13,371 nt of DNA from Candidatus Woesebacteria bacterium (lineage in GTDB: Bacteria; Patescibacteriota; Microgenomatia; UBA1400; MFAQ01), in contig JAGVOE010000018.1 of assembly GCA_020052895.1 (NCBI GenBank), positions 1 through 13,371 on the forward strand. The letters run 5' to 3'. Shown one piece after another: positions 1 to 8,465 of this stretch (positions are counted from its first letter, which is position 1; each line of letters opens with the position of its first letter). The notes below the pieces were generated by a model. That model ran no database searches. It saw nothing but the letters and a program-made list of their open reading frames with translations, and was not told the origin of the DNA. The translations under genes were made by a program, and so were the position numbers.

Positions 1-1588
1 AGTGATCACTATAACCGCTTTTGGCGTAAGCATTCCAAATATTGAGTAGAACATCAAAGTCCGAGTCGTCACTATTTTTGAATCGAGAGTGAAGACGAGC
101 GGCTTCTTTTTCTAGGCCGAAATCGAGTGGACGAACAAAAATATTTTTACCGTTTAGAAAGGCGGTGATGGTACAGATCTCGTTGAGGCAGGTGGTTCCG
201 GACATCGCGGACTCAATGACCATCCGACTCAGTCGAGGCTCTAGACCGAGATCAGCCATAAAATGACCAATCTTGGTTAGATGGCCAGTAGCGTCAAGGG
301 CGCCAAAAAGCGTGAGAAGGTGAAGGGCTTGGCGAACACTTTCTCTATCGGGCGAGTCGATAAAATTAAAGTTTATGATATCTTTAATACCGACCTTTTT
401 CATAGCTAGGACGATCTGAGCTAGATTGGAGCGCTCTATTTCCGGAGATTGATAGCGAGGACGTCTTCTTAAACTTGCTTTGGTGAATAAGCGATAACAG
501 AAGCCGGGGGCAGTTCGGCCAGCTCGGCCCTTGCGCTGTTCCAGGCCGCTTAGAGCGTGCTCGACCAGCATTAGTTGCTCGATGCCGGTGGAGGGATCGA
601 AGAAGGTTTGTTTAATGTAGCCGGAGTCAATCACGTGAACAATGCCATCGATGGTGACCGAGGTCTCAGCGATGTTGGTAGAGACAATTACCTTGCGTTT
701 CGTGGATGGCTGAAAAATTTTGTCTTGCTCCTCTGGTGGCAGCTCGGCGTGCAAAGGAATAATCTCCAGATTTTTACCGCCAGTTTCCAGAATGATATTT
801 TCGATAGTCAGATTAATTTCGTTTTTACCGGGCATAAAAATAAGAATGTCCCCCGGTAGCTGGCGGTCAATAATAGCTTTGACTTTTTGAGCGGCGGCCT
901 GCGTGTAGTCGTATTTCCAGGACGTTTCGTCTTCATATGAAACAGTGACCGGAAACATCTTGCCAGGTATTTCCAAAGTGTTCGATACATTAGGAAGGCC
1001 GACGTACTCGGAAAACTTATTTCTTTCGATGGTAGCAGAGGAGACGACTAGGCGAATTGGCTCTAGATCGTGTTCTAGACGAAGTAGATTGACACCTTTA
1101 AGTAAGCCTAAACAAAGATCAATATTTAAACTTCTCTCGTGAGCTTCGTCGACCATGATGATGGAGAACTCGGTTAGAAGTGGATCAAACTGAATTTTTC
1201 GTAGCAGAATTCCGTCGGTTATGTAGACAATGTCTGTTTCAGATGAAGTGGAATCGTCAAAGCGTACCTGGTAGCCGACAGTTTGTCCGACCTCGGTTCC
1301 CATCATCTCGGAGACTCGATCGGTGTTGCTACGAGTAGCTACTCGCCTCGGCTGAGTGATACCAATTTTCCCTTTCAAACCTAGCTCATTTTTCAACTCA
1401 AGTAGGAGGGGTGGCAAACAAGTGGTCTTGCCGGAGCCGGTTTCGCCGACCAGGACAAAGTTGGGGTGCAAACGTAGATGTTCTCGAACATGATCTCTCA
1501 AGAGAGCCACCGGAATGTGCTCTAACTCCGACAATACCAGCTCGGGGTCTCGATAACGAGAGTGTTTGTCTTTAAATTCAGGTGGCAT
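1..1588 (-). CDS. DEAH-box ATP-dependent RNA helicase, HrpA/HrpB-like (C-terminus cut off by window edge)
   Basis: Superfamily 2 helicase of the DEAH/DHX type, expected to unwind or remodel RNA using NTP hydrolysis in the cytoplasm. I translated 529 residues in one uninterrupted frame. Motifs in order: Walker A GETGSGKTT (48-56), motif Ia TQPRRVAT (78-85), Ib around TDG (124-126), DEAH (147-150), SAT (184-186), motif IV ILIFMPG (248-254), motif V STNIAETSVTIDG (303-315) and motif VI QRKGRAGR (351-358). The winged-helix/HA2-like region follows from about residue 385, so both RecA-like domains are complete. It begins with ATG 8 bases after the rplS stop, so it is probably cotranscribed with dnaE and rplS. 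No Shine-Dalgarno sequence precedes the ATG. The full length and C-terminal domain lie outside the window, so I cannot tell HrpA from HrpB. The QRxGRAGR motif and DEAH box make the class secure; the RNA substrate is unknown. Confidence 0.93.
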   Translation of the reverse strand, partial: MPPEFKDKHSRYRDPELVLSELEHIPVALLRDHVREHLRLHPNFVLVGETGSGKTTCLPPLLLELKNELGLKGKIGITQPRRVATRSNTDRVSEMMGTEVGQTVGYQVRFDDSTSSETDIVYITDGILLRKIQFDPLLTEFSIIMVDEAHERSLNIDLCLGLLKGVNLLRLEHDLEPIRLVVSSATIERNKFSEYVGLPNVSNTLEIPGKMFPVTVSYEDETSWKYDYTQAAAQKVKAIIDRQLPGDILIFMPGKNEINLTIENIILETGGKNLEIIPLHAELPPEEQDKIFQPSTKRKVIVSTNIAETSVTIDGIVHVIDSGYIKQTFFDPSTGIEQLMLVEHALSGLEQRKGRAGRTAPGFCYRLFTKASLRRRPRYQSPEIERSNLAQIVLAMKKVGIKDIINFNFIDSPDRESVRQALHLLTLFGALDATGHLTKIGHFMADLGLEPRLSRMVIESAMSGTTCLNEICTITAFLNGKNIFVRPLDFGLEKEAARLHSRFKNSDDSDFDVLLNIWNAYAKSGYSDH

Positions 1589-1596
1589 GAGACAAA

Positions 1597-2103
1597 CTAT
1601 CTGACAAAAACCTTTTCTTTGCGGACGATCTTCTTGGGACCTTTTTTGACCTTCTTGACCTTGACGACCTCAACCTTGGGCGTATTTTTGAGCTTAGGAG
1701 CTTCGGATCGGACTTTCTCGTCTTTTGGTTCGGGGGTGGTAACGAGATCGAGACTGGCTTTTTGGCCTTTTTTGACAAAAACGTCCTTAACCTTGGTGGC
1801 TTTTTTACCGATTAGATTTCTTAGGAAATAGAGTTTTGCCCGACGTACTTTGCCTTTTTTGACTACTTCAATGCCAGTAATGGTGGGTGTGTTGATGGGG
1901 AGAATTTTTTCGACACCAATGGCGCCTGCGGCAATTTTGCGAACAATGAAGTTTTTACCTTCACCGGTACCACGAATGGCGATAACGATGCCTTGAAAGA
2001 GCTGAGTTCGGATTTTTTCTCCCTCTTTGACAGCCAGAGAAACCTTGATCGTATCTCCGATCCCAAACTGGATTTTGTCCTGCCACTTGATTTGATTTGC
2101 CAT
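1597..2103 (-). CDS. rplS: 50S ribosomal protein L19 with a lysine-rich C-terminal extension
   Basis: Large-subunit ribosomal protein L19, which lies at the interface with the small subunit. The core covers about residues 1-110 and shows the family pattern: FGIGDTIKV near the start, then EGEKIRTQLFQGIVIAIRG, FIVRKIAAGAIGVEKILP and VRRAKLYFLRNLIGKKA. Typical L19 is about 115 residues. This one has 168, with a tail of about 58 residues rich in Lys, Val and Pro (PKDEKVRSEAPKLKN, then repeated VKKVKKG-like stretches) that probably binds rRNA or is disordered. I chose ATG at 2103 over the in-frame GTG two codons upstream (2109) because the -10-like box TAGAAT ends 8 bases before this ATG. The start lies 11 bases after the dnaE stop and the stop lies 8 bases before the helicase ATG. 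The usual bacterial partners rpsP, rimM and trmD are not here. Confidence 0.95.
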   Translation of the reverse strand: MANQIKWQDKIQFGIGDTIKVSLAVKEGEKIRTQLFQGIVIAIRGTGEGKNFIVRKIAAGAIGVEKILPINTPTITGIEVVKKGKVRRAKLYFLRNLIGKKATKVKDVFVKKGQKASLDLVTTPEPKDEKVRSEAPKLKNTPKVEVVKVKKVKKGPKKIVRKEKVFVR

Positions 2104-2111
2104 AGGCACTT

Positions 2112-2140
2112 ATTCTACCAGGCGTGAAGAGTTTTATCTA
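2112..2140 (-). promoter_or_regulatory. Candidate rplS promoter inside the end of dnaE
   Basis: Read on the minus strand: TAGATA (-35, 4/6 match to TTGACA), a 17-base spacer, then TAGAAT (-10, 5/6), preceded by TGg as in an extended -10. The TAG of the -10 is the stop codon of dnaE. A transcript starting about 7 bases downstream would begin about 2 bases before the rplS ATG, giving a nearly leaderless mRNA. This would let L19 be made independently of dnaE. It is a sequence match only. Confidence 0.45.
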
Positions 2141-5100
2141 CCTTTCTAGCCAAGCTTTCGGTAAAGTTGACCTTGTAAGGCAAGGTGATCTTCTTAATAT
2201 TGTTGGCCGACTCGATAACGACCACGATTTCGTGATCACCCGGGTGAGATTTGAGAAGATCTGAAACCTGTTGCATAGCTTCTTTGGGTGTGCCTGACTT
2301 GATATAGATCTCGTGAATGAGATCCGGTGGGGTTCTTTTCATGTCGATGACCAGCCCGCTCTCGACTAGGATCTGAAGCTGGTCCTCTCGATTATCCACC
2401 TTACCCTTGATAATGAGAGCCGAGTCTTCCACCCAGATCTGAGGGTTCTCGGCATAGAGCTTGGGGAAAACAAGACAGTCGATGGCTCCGGTGTCATCTT
2501 GGAGAGTGATAAAAGCCATTTTGGAGTTGTTTTTTTTGGTATTTACCAGCTTAACTTTGGAGACGAGACCAGCCAAGGTAATGACTTGATTGAGGTGCAA
2601 GGATGGATCAAGATTGGCAATTTTGTGGCTAATGAGATCAGAGACCTGACGAACTATTTTTTTGACCGGATTGTCGGATAGATAGAAGCCCAGATGCTCT
2701 TTTTCCAGCTTGAGTCTTTCCTCAATCGACATTTCGGGGACTTGAGGTAGATGGTCGGAGAAATCGGTAGGACTGGAGACTGTGCCAAATAAGCTAACCT
2801 GGTTGTCGCCTTTAGCTTTTTGGAGCTTAACGTAGTTGTCTCGAATAAGAGGTAGACCCAGAAGTAGCTGTGCTCGGTTACCGAAGCGATCCAGGGCACC
2901 AGCTTTGATCAAGGACTCAGCCACTCTCTTGTTTACTTTCTGGAGATCAATACGATTTAAGAAGCCAGTAAAAGAGTTAAAGTCACCATCTTCTCGTGCT
3001 TTTAGTATAGCGGTGATAGCTGAAACTCCTACATTTTTGATAGCCGAAAGTCCAAAACGAATTGCTTTGCCGGTATCTCTAGCTCGTCCTTCGAGGAGCC
3101 ATTGATCTTTTGAGAGAGTCACAATGGTAAAGTCGGTGAGTGATTCATTGACGTCTGGGGGCAGAACTTTGATGCCTAGTTTTTCGCACTCAGCAATAGC
3201 CATGACCACCTTATCGGTGTCGTTGGCCTCGACCGACATTAAAGCCGTCATGTACTCTACCGGATAGTGAGCTTTGATGTAGGCCGTCCAGTAGGCCATA
3301 ATGCCGTAGGAGGCCGCGTGGGCCTTGTTGAAACCGTAGGCGGCGAAAGTCTCGATCTGTCTAAAGAGGTTCTCGGCCTTTTCATGCGGAATGTGGGAGT
3401 GGGAGACACAACCATCGACAAATTTGTTGTGCTGGGCCTCCATCTCGGAAACAATTTTCTTGCCGATAGCTTTTCTAAACTTGTCGGCTTCCTCCCAGTT
3501 GTAGCCGGCTAGCTGAATGGCCATAAAAAGAACGTCGTCTTGGTAAGTGATGATGCCGTAAGACTGATCGAGAATATTTTCCAAACCAGGGACGTCGTAA
3601 GCCACTCGACTAGGATCATGCTTACGGGCAATGTACTCCGGAATGCTGCCCATGGGACCTGGACGATACAAGGCCACCATGGCCATAACGTCTTCGATTC
3701 TTTCTGGCTTGAGATCGACCAGATATCTAGTCATACCACTGCCGGCGAGCTGAAAGACGCCAAAGGTTTCTCCTCGAGCGAGCATTTGGTAGGTTTCCTG
3801 ATCATTTAAGGGAATTTTTTTAATGTTAATCTTGACCTGATGAATTTTTTCGACCAGCTTAACGGCATTGGCGAGGATGGTAAGGTTGGCGATGCCCATG
3901 ATATCAAGCTTAATCATGCCGACATCCTCGGCGGCGTGCATTTCGTACTGAGTGATGATTCGATCTCCCCCACCGCTCTCGGTTTGCAAGGGGGTAAACT
4001 TGACCAAATCATCGGGAGCGACCAGGACGGCAGCGGCGTGCACCGAGACGTGCCGGACATTACCTTCTACCTTTTGAGCTAGACTGAGAAGTTTTTTAAT
4101 TTCCGGATGGTCATCTCTCATTTTGGCTAGCTCGGGGGTAGTTTCCAGGGCTTTTTTTAAGGTCATAGGGAAACCTTGACTGCCTTCGGGAATGGTCTTG
4201 GAGATTTTATCGACTTTGGAGTAGGCCATACCCATGACTCGACCTATATCACGAACCGCGGCTCTAGCTTTTAGAGTGCCAAAGGTACAGACTTGACCAA
4301 CTTTTTCGTGGCCATAGGTGTCGGCTAGGTATTTGATAAGTTCGTCGCGGTGAATATCGGCCACATCGAGGTCAATATCGGGCGGTGATGGTCTAAAGGG
4401 GTTGAGGAAACGCTCAAAAGGAAGACGAAAATAAATTGGGTCGACGGTCGTAATGCCCACGCAGTATGAGACAAACGAGCCGGCGGCGGAGCCTCTGGTA
4501 TTGGTGTAGATACCGGCATCGTTGGCATAGTTGACGATACCTGACTCGAGTAGAAAGTAAGGAGAGTAGCCCTTTTCTTCAATAATTTTTAGCTCGTACT
4601 CTAGCCGCTCGGACTGCTCAGAGCTAATCCCGCCAAATATTTCTTGACAGCCAGTATAGGACTTTTCGTGCAGAACCTGTCCAGCGGTCTTGCCTGAAGG
4701 GAGATTGAGACTGGGAAAGTACCACTCACCAAGCTTAATATGGAGATCGCAACGATCGGCGATAGCTTGAGTGTTCTCAATGGCTTCGGGCAGATCAATA
4801 AACTCGGTGGTCATTTCAGTGGGGCTTTTGAGATAAAAATCTGGAGTGTCGAGGTAGCGCAGACGATGGGTATCTTCGATCACTTTACCAGTTTGGACAC
4901 AGACCAAGGCGTCCTGAGCAGCCGCATCTTCTTGGTTGATGTAATGAGAGTCATTGGTGGCGATAAGTGGCAGTCCCAGATCGCGAGAAAGCTTGATAAG
5001 TCCTGCTTCAGCCTGGAGTTCATTTTGGTGAAATTCAAGGAGTTTCGGCTTAATGTCTGAAGGCACTCCAGGAGCTAACGCATAGCGGTCTTGATGGTGG

Positions 5101-5621
5101 CGCTGAAGCTCGATAAAAACATTTTTAGACCCAAAAATTTGCTCGTACTCCTGAAGTTCTTTTTTAGCGGCCTGATAATTTTCTTCGATCAATAGTCTTT
5201 GGACTCGACCTCCGGGACAGGCGGTGGTACAGATGAGGCCTTGAGCGTACTGAGCCAGGACTTCCTTATCTACTCGGGGCTTGTAATAGAAACCTTCGGT
5301 AAAACCCAAAGTAACGATTTTCATTAAGTTTTGGTAGCCTTCGTAGTTTTCGGCTAGCAGAATGAGATGGTTGGCGTCGGACTTGGTTTTGTCAAAACGG
5401 GAATTCTTGGCTAGATAAATTTCACACCCGATAATGGGTTTAAGGTCTTCTTTGTGGGCCTTTTTATAAAACTCAATGGCCCCATACATCGCACCGTGAT
5501 CAGTAATAGCTAGATGAGTTTGATCAAACTCTTTGGTCTTGGCCACCAGTTTGCTAATTTTACTTAGACCGTCTAATAAAGAGAATTCGGTGTGGGTATG
5601 AAGGTGGGTAAACTTTGACAT
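2115..5621 (-). CDS. dnaE: DNA polymerase III alpha subunit (DnaE type) with complete PHP domain
   Basis: Replicative DNA polymerase catalytic subunit, 1168 residues, close to the usual length of about 1160. The N-terminal PHP domain (about 1-300) keeps apparent metal ligands: HTH at 8-10, DHG at 41-43, E67, H85 and NDSH at 223-226. The polymerase active site has PDIDLD (414-419), with D415 and D417 matching E. coli D401 and D403, and D573 in KLDIMG as the third aspartate. Fingers motifs include ALYRPGPMGSIPEYI (650-664), YGIITYQDDV (688-697) and AAYGFNKAHAASYG (760-773). A helix-hairpin-helix region lies near 895-915, a clamp-binding motif QVSLF at 941-945, and an OB fold at about 1012-1092. 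The start MSKFTHLHTHTEFS is the normal family start, and a promoter sits just upstream. rplS follows after 11 bases. No separate DnaQ exonuclease is visible here, so the intact PHP site may supply proofreading; that is inference. Confidence 0.98.
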   Translation of the reverse strand: MSKFTHLHTHTEFSLLDGLSKISKLVAKTKEFDQTHLAITDHGAMYGAIEFYKKAHKEDLKPIIGCEIYLAKNSRFDKTKSDANHLILLAENYEGYQNLMKIVTLGFTEGFYYKPRVDKEVLAQYAQGLICTTACPGGRVQRLLIEENYQAAKKELQEYEQIFGSKNVFIELQRHHQDRYALAPGVPSDIKPKLLEFHQNELQAEAGLIKLSRDLGLPLIATNDSHYINQEDAAAQDALVCVQTGKVIEDTHRLRYLDTPDFYLKSPTEMTTEFIDLPEAIENTQAIADRCDLHIKLGEWYFPSLNLPSGKTAGQVLHEKSYTGCQEIFGGISSEQSERLEYELKIIEEKGYSPYFLLESGIVNYANDAGIYTNTRGSAAGSFVSYCVGITTVDPIYFRLPFERFLNPFRPSPPDIDLDVADIHRDELIKYLADTYGHEKVGQVCTFGTLKARAAVRDIGRVMGMAYSKVDKISKTIPEGSQGFPMTLKKALETTPELAKMRDDHPEIKKLLSLAQKVEGNVRHVSVHAAAVLVAPDDLVKFTPLQTESGGGDRIITQYEMHAAEDVGMIKLDIMGIANLTILANAVKLVEKIHQVKINIKKIPLNDQETYQMLARGETFGVFQLAGSGMTRYLVDLKPERIEDVMAMVALYRPGPMGSIPEYIARKHDPSRVAYDVPGLENILDQSYGIITYQDDVLFMAIQLAGYNWEEADKFRKAIGKKIVSEMEAQHNKFVDGCVSHSHIPHEKAENLFRQIETFAAYGFNKAHAASYGIMAYWTAYIKAHYPVEYMTALMSVEANDTDKVVMAIAECEKLGIKVLPPDVNESLTDFTIVTLSKDQWLLEGRARDTGKAIRFGLSAIKNVGVSAITAILKAREDGDFNSFTGFLNRIDLQKVNKRVAESLIKAGALDRFGNRAQLLLGLPLIRDNYVKLQKAKGDNQVSLFGTVSSPTDFSDHLPQVPEMSIEERLKLEKEHLGFYLSDNPVKKIVRQVSDLISHKIANLDPSLHLNQVITLAGLVSKVKLVNTKKNNSKMAFITLQDDTGAIDCLVFPKLYAENPQIWVEDSALIIKGKVDNREDQLQILVESGLVIDMKRTPPDLIHEIYIKSGTPKEAMQQVSDLLKSHPGDHEIVVVIESANNIKKITLPYKVNFTESLARKVDKTLHAW

Positions 5622-5630
5622 GTCTGATTT

Positions 5631-5659
5631 ATCATACGAGAATCTGGGGATATTGTCAC
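5631..5659 (-). promoter_or_regulatory. Candidate dnaE promoter, nearly leaderless
   Basis: On the minus strand GTGACA (-35, 5/6), a 17-base spacer and TATGAT (-10, 5/6) lie in the 65-base gatB-dnaE gap. The -10 ends 9 bases before the dnaE ATG, so a start about 7 bases downstream would leave a leader of only 2-3 bases. No Shine-Dalgarno sequence lies between. This is the best sigma-70-like match in the window and marks the start of a dnaE-rplS-helicase transcription unit. Confidence 0.6.
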
Positions 5660-5662
5660 CTC

Positions 5663-5681
5663 AAGTTTGATCCCTAAACTT
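5663..5681. repeat. Short inverted repeat in the gatB-dnaE gap
   Basis: AAGTTT and AAACTT form a perfect 6-base inverted repeat around a 7-base loop. It lies between the gatB stop and the -35 box of the candidate dnaE promoter. It could be a weak AT-rich terminator for gatB or an operator for dnaE. It has no U-run downstream on the minus strand, so a classical terminator is not supported. Confidence 0.35.
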
Positions 5682-5686
5682 AATGA

Positions 5687-7033
5687 TTAGCTGAGAAGAT
5701 CGGCTACAAGGCTGGCTAGAGTTTGAGGATCGGCGGTGCCACGGGTGGCTTTCATAGCTTGGCCGACAAAGAAGCCAGCTAGACTAGCTTTGCCTCCTTG
5801 ATACTCCGCTACCAAGCCAGGGTGGGTCGCCAGAACTTCTCGGACAACCTTTTCTAGCTCTCCCCTGTCGGTGGTGCCAATCTTGGTGAGATCGCAGTAT
5901 TGGGAGATGATGGATTTCTGGATTGCCGCGCTATCGCTCGCAATGACGGGAATGGAAATTTTGCCGTTGACGATGAGACTGGCCAACTTCTGGATATCGA
6001 CGATTGAGTTGGTAGAGTAATCTTTAATTGTTTGAAGTGCTACTTGATTGTTGCTACTGACTAAAATTTTGGCATCTTTTTTGTCAATACCGAGTTTTTC
6101 TAGATTGGCGATCTCTTGATCTGGAAGTAAAGGAAGTTTTTGGCGTAATTTTTCAACGTAGCCGGCGTCAATAATAAAAGGTGGTATGTCTGGCTCCGGG
6201 AAGTAGCGATAATCTTTGGCCTCTTCTTTGGACCGTTGAAGGAAGGTATTTTTTTTGACGGCATCGTAACCGCGAGTAGTTTTGTTAGTGGAGCTTTTTT
6301 CAATTCCAGTTTGGCTAAACTCCTCCGCTTGACGAGTGATCTCAAATTCGATGGCTTGTGAGGCGAAGTTGAAGGAGTTAATATTTTTGATCTCGACTAA
6401 TGGAGTGTAGTGAGAACCAATCTCGTTTTCCAGACAGAGATTGACTGTGGGCTCTAGGCGCATCTGACCTTTTTCCAAATCTACACTGGAGACACCAAGG
6501 GCTCGAATTATTTCGTGAATCTTTTTAAGAAACTCTTTAGCTTCGGCACTGCTGGATAGATCTGGTCGAGAAACAATCTCTACCAGAGGAACTCCACCTC
6601 GATTGTAGTCAACCAGAGTCACCTTTTGACCATTGAGAGTTTTGTGTTGTAGCTTGCCAGTGTCTTCCTCCAGATGAACTCTTTCGATACCAATTTTTTT
6701 ACCGGAGTCCAAGAACAGAAAACCGTCGGAACAGAAAGGCTCATCGTACTGACTAATTTGATAGCCTTTGGCCAGGTCAGGATAAAAGTACTGTTTGCGA
6801 TCAAACTTGGAGATAGTATTGATTGAGCACTGAAGAGCTAAACCAATCTGAAGGCAGGACTCGATGGCTTTTTTATTGGGGACCGGAAGGGCTCCGGGGA
6901 GACCTAGACAGACGGGGCAGGTTTGGGTATTGGGCTTTTTTCCGAAGTGATCGGCCGGGCAACCACAAAACATCTTGGACTTGGTTTCCAGCTCAAGATG
7001 AACTTCGAGGCCGATGAGAGGTGTAATTTTCAT
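5687..7033 (-). CDS. gatB: Asp-tRNA(Asn)/Glu-tRNA(Gln) amidotransferase subunit B
   Basis: GatB binds the misacylated tRNA and activates its Glu or Asp carboxyl group, which GatA-derived ammonia then converts to the amide. It has 448 residues, slightly short of the usual 470-480. Visible motifs: GLEVH (8-12), a zinc-type cysteine set C23, C25, C39 and C42, FDRKQYFYPDL (77-87), HLEEDTGK (120-127), DYNRGGVPLVEIVSRPD (142-158) and DYRYFPEPD (274-282). The C-terminal YqeY-like tRNA-binding domain ends with GFFVGQAMKATRG (420-432). The segment usually close to RCDANVSLR reads RLEPTVNLC (192-200), a divergent spot in an otherwise ordinary protein. The ATG overlaps the gatA stop by 4 bases (ATGA), so translation is probably coupled and the two subunits made in equal amounts. 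The stop is TAA. Confidence 0.97.
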   Translation of the reverse strand: MKITPLIGLEVHLELETKSKMFCGCPADHFGKKPNTQTCPVCLGLPGALPVPNKKAIESCLQIGLALQCSINTISKFDRKQYFYPDLAKGYQISQYDEPFCSDGFLFLDSGKKIGIERVHLEEDTGKLQHKTLNGQKVTLVDYNRGGVPLVEIVSRPDLSSSAEAKEFLKKIHEIIRALGVSSVDLEKGQMRLEPTVNLCLENEIGSHYTPLVEIKNINSFNFASQAIEFEITRQAEEFSQTGIEKSSTNKTTRGYDAVKKNTFLQRSKEEAKDYRYFPEPDIPPFIIDAGYVEKLRQKLPLLPDQEIANLEKLGIDKKDAKILVSSNNQVALQTIKDYSTNSIVDIQKLASLIVNGKISIPVIASDSAAIQKSIISQYCDLTKIGTTDRGELEKVVREVLATHPGLVAEYQGGKASLAGFFVGQAMKATRGTADPQTLASLVADLLS

Positions 7034-8454
7034 AGAGTTTGGTCTAAGTCAGGAAATAGGTTAAAGCTTGTATTTTGTTGGTAGCAATCGGCGATCATGA
7101 GTGCTTTCTCCTCTTGAAACTGGTCACAGGTAATTTGGAGGCCAATGGGTAAGCCATCGACAAAGCCACAAGGAATACCGGCGCTCGTGAGGCCGGCGAT
7201 GGAACTGGCTTCGACTAAAATATCCTCCATCTCCCCAAACATGGGCTGATCTTTGGTGGCACCGATCGGTAAAGCTGGTCCAGGAGAAACTGCACCAATG
7301 ACGGCATCGTAGGTTTTAAAAACTTCAGCAAATTCTTCGATAATTTTAGTACGAACGGCTTGAGCTTTTTTATAGAAAGCATCGTAGTAGCCGGCGGACA
7401 AGGTGTAAGTCCCCAGCATGATTCTTCTTTTGGTTTCCTGACCAAAGGCACTCCGGTCGTGGCCGAATCGAATCCCATCAAAGCGGGAAAGATTAGAGCT
7501 AACTTCAGATCTTTGGACTACAGTGTAAACGCCGATGGCATATTGGGGATCCATTAAGGAAATTTCTTCGACCGTAGCTCCTAAGGATCTTAATTTATCG
7601 GCAGCAGCCAAAATTAATTCTTTGACGTCGGAGCGCATTTCAGGCAAGAGATACTCCTTGACTAGGGCAATTTTTAGGCCTTGGAGATCTGGTTTATTTA
7701 AGGAGCCAAGATAATTTTCAACTGGCAGGGGACTGGTGGTGGCGTCTTTTGCGTCCTGACCGGCGATGACCTGGGTGATTAGGGCGGCATCGGCCACGGT
7801 CCGTGCCAGTGGTCCTGGGGAGTCGGTGGAACTAGCCATAGCGATAACCCCGTAGCGACTGGAGCGGCCATAGGTGGGCTTAAAACCGGTAATGCCTACC
7901 CAGGCAGCGGGCTGACGGATGGAGCCAGCTGTTTCACTACCCAGTGCGGCGGTAGCCAGCTGAGCGGCTATAGCGGCGGCTGAGCCACCGGAGGAGCCGC
8001 CTGGAAGGTGTTTGGGATTCCACGGATTAAGAGTCGGTCCAAAGTCGGAGGTTTCGGTACTACTGCCGTGAGCAAAAGAGTCCATGTTGGTCTTACCAAG
8101 GAAAATAGCGCCAGCGGCCAGAAGTTTCTCGGTAACTGTGGAGTCGTATTGAGGCATAAAACCCTTAAGAATGTAAGAACTAGCCGTGGTGGTTAGACCG
8201 GTAGTAAGGAAGTTATCTTTTATGGCCAAGGGGATGCCGAGTAGTTCCCTATCAATCCCCTTCTCCACAATTTCTCGGTCGACGGCAGCGGCCTGCTCTA
8301 AAGCGTGTTCATTAAGAGCCAGATAAATATTCAACCGCGGATTGTACTTTTTGATTCGATCTAGGAAGTGCTGAACTAACTGAACGCAAGTAAAAGTATG
8401 ATTGCGATATCCCTCGTGGACTTCCTGGATAGTGAGTTCGTGAAGTGGTTTCAT
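7030..8454 (-). CDS. gatA: Asp-tRNA(Asn)/Glu-tRNA(Gln) amidotransferase subunit A (amidase)
   Basis: Amidase-signature subunit that hydrolyses glutamine and passes ammonia to GatB. It has 474 residues, a normal length. The Ser-cisSer-Lys triad is intact: K79 in IPLAIKDN, S154 in GGSSGGSAAA and S178 in SETAGSIRQPAAW. These positions match the numbering I recall for Staphylococcus aureus GatA. Other family motifs are KTNMDSFAHGSSTETSDFGP (121-140) and FKPTYGRSSRYGVIAMASS (191-209). It starts with ATG 11 bases after the gatC stop, with no Shine-Dalgarno sequence, and ends with TGA overlapping the gatB ATG. The gatC-gatA-gatB order is the common bacterial one. A complete GatCAB suggests that Gln-tRNA(Gln), and perhaps Asn-tRNA(Asn), is made indirectly; which of the two cannot be read from this window. 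Confidence 0.98.
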   Translation of the reverse strand: MKPLHELTIQEVHEGYRNHTFTCVQLVQHFLDRIKKYNPRLNIYLALNEHALEQAAAVDREIVEKGIDRELLGIPLAIKDNFLTTGLTTTASSYILKGFMPQYDSTVTEKLLAAGAIFLGKTNMDSFAHGSSTETSDFGPTLNPWNPKHLPGGSSGGSAAAIAAQLATAALGSETAGSIRQPAAWVGITGFKPTYGRSSRYGVIAMASSTDSPGPLARTVADAALITQVIAGQDAKDATTSPLPVENYLGSLNKPDLQGLKIALVKEYLLPEMRSDVKELILAAADKLRSLGATVEEISLMDPQYAIGVYTVVQRSEVSSNLSRFDGIRFGHDRSAFGQETKRRIMLGTYTLSAGYYDAFYKKAQAVRTKIIEEFAEVFKTYDAVIGAVSPGPALPIGATKDQPMFGEMEDILVEASSIAGLTSAGIPCGFVDGLPIGLQITCDQFQEEKALMIADCYQQNTSFNLFPDLDQTL

Positions 8455-8465
8455 AAGGTTGTAAT

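Noticed and set aside
1562..1831. Plus-strand open frame opposite rplS
   Set aside because: A hydrophobic-looking product arises simply from reading the lysine-rich L19 tail in reverse.
2104..2109. GTG start for rplS two codons upstream
   Set aside because: The ATG at 2103 fits the L19 N-terminus and the predicted transcription start equally well or better; GTG would sit only 5 bases after the dnaE stop.
4740..5060. 106-codon plus-strand open frame inside dnaE
   Set aside because: It is antisense to conserved PHP-domain coding; a by-product of codon use.
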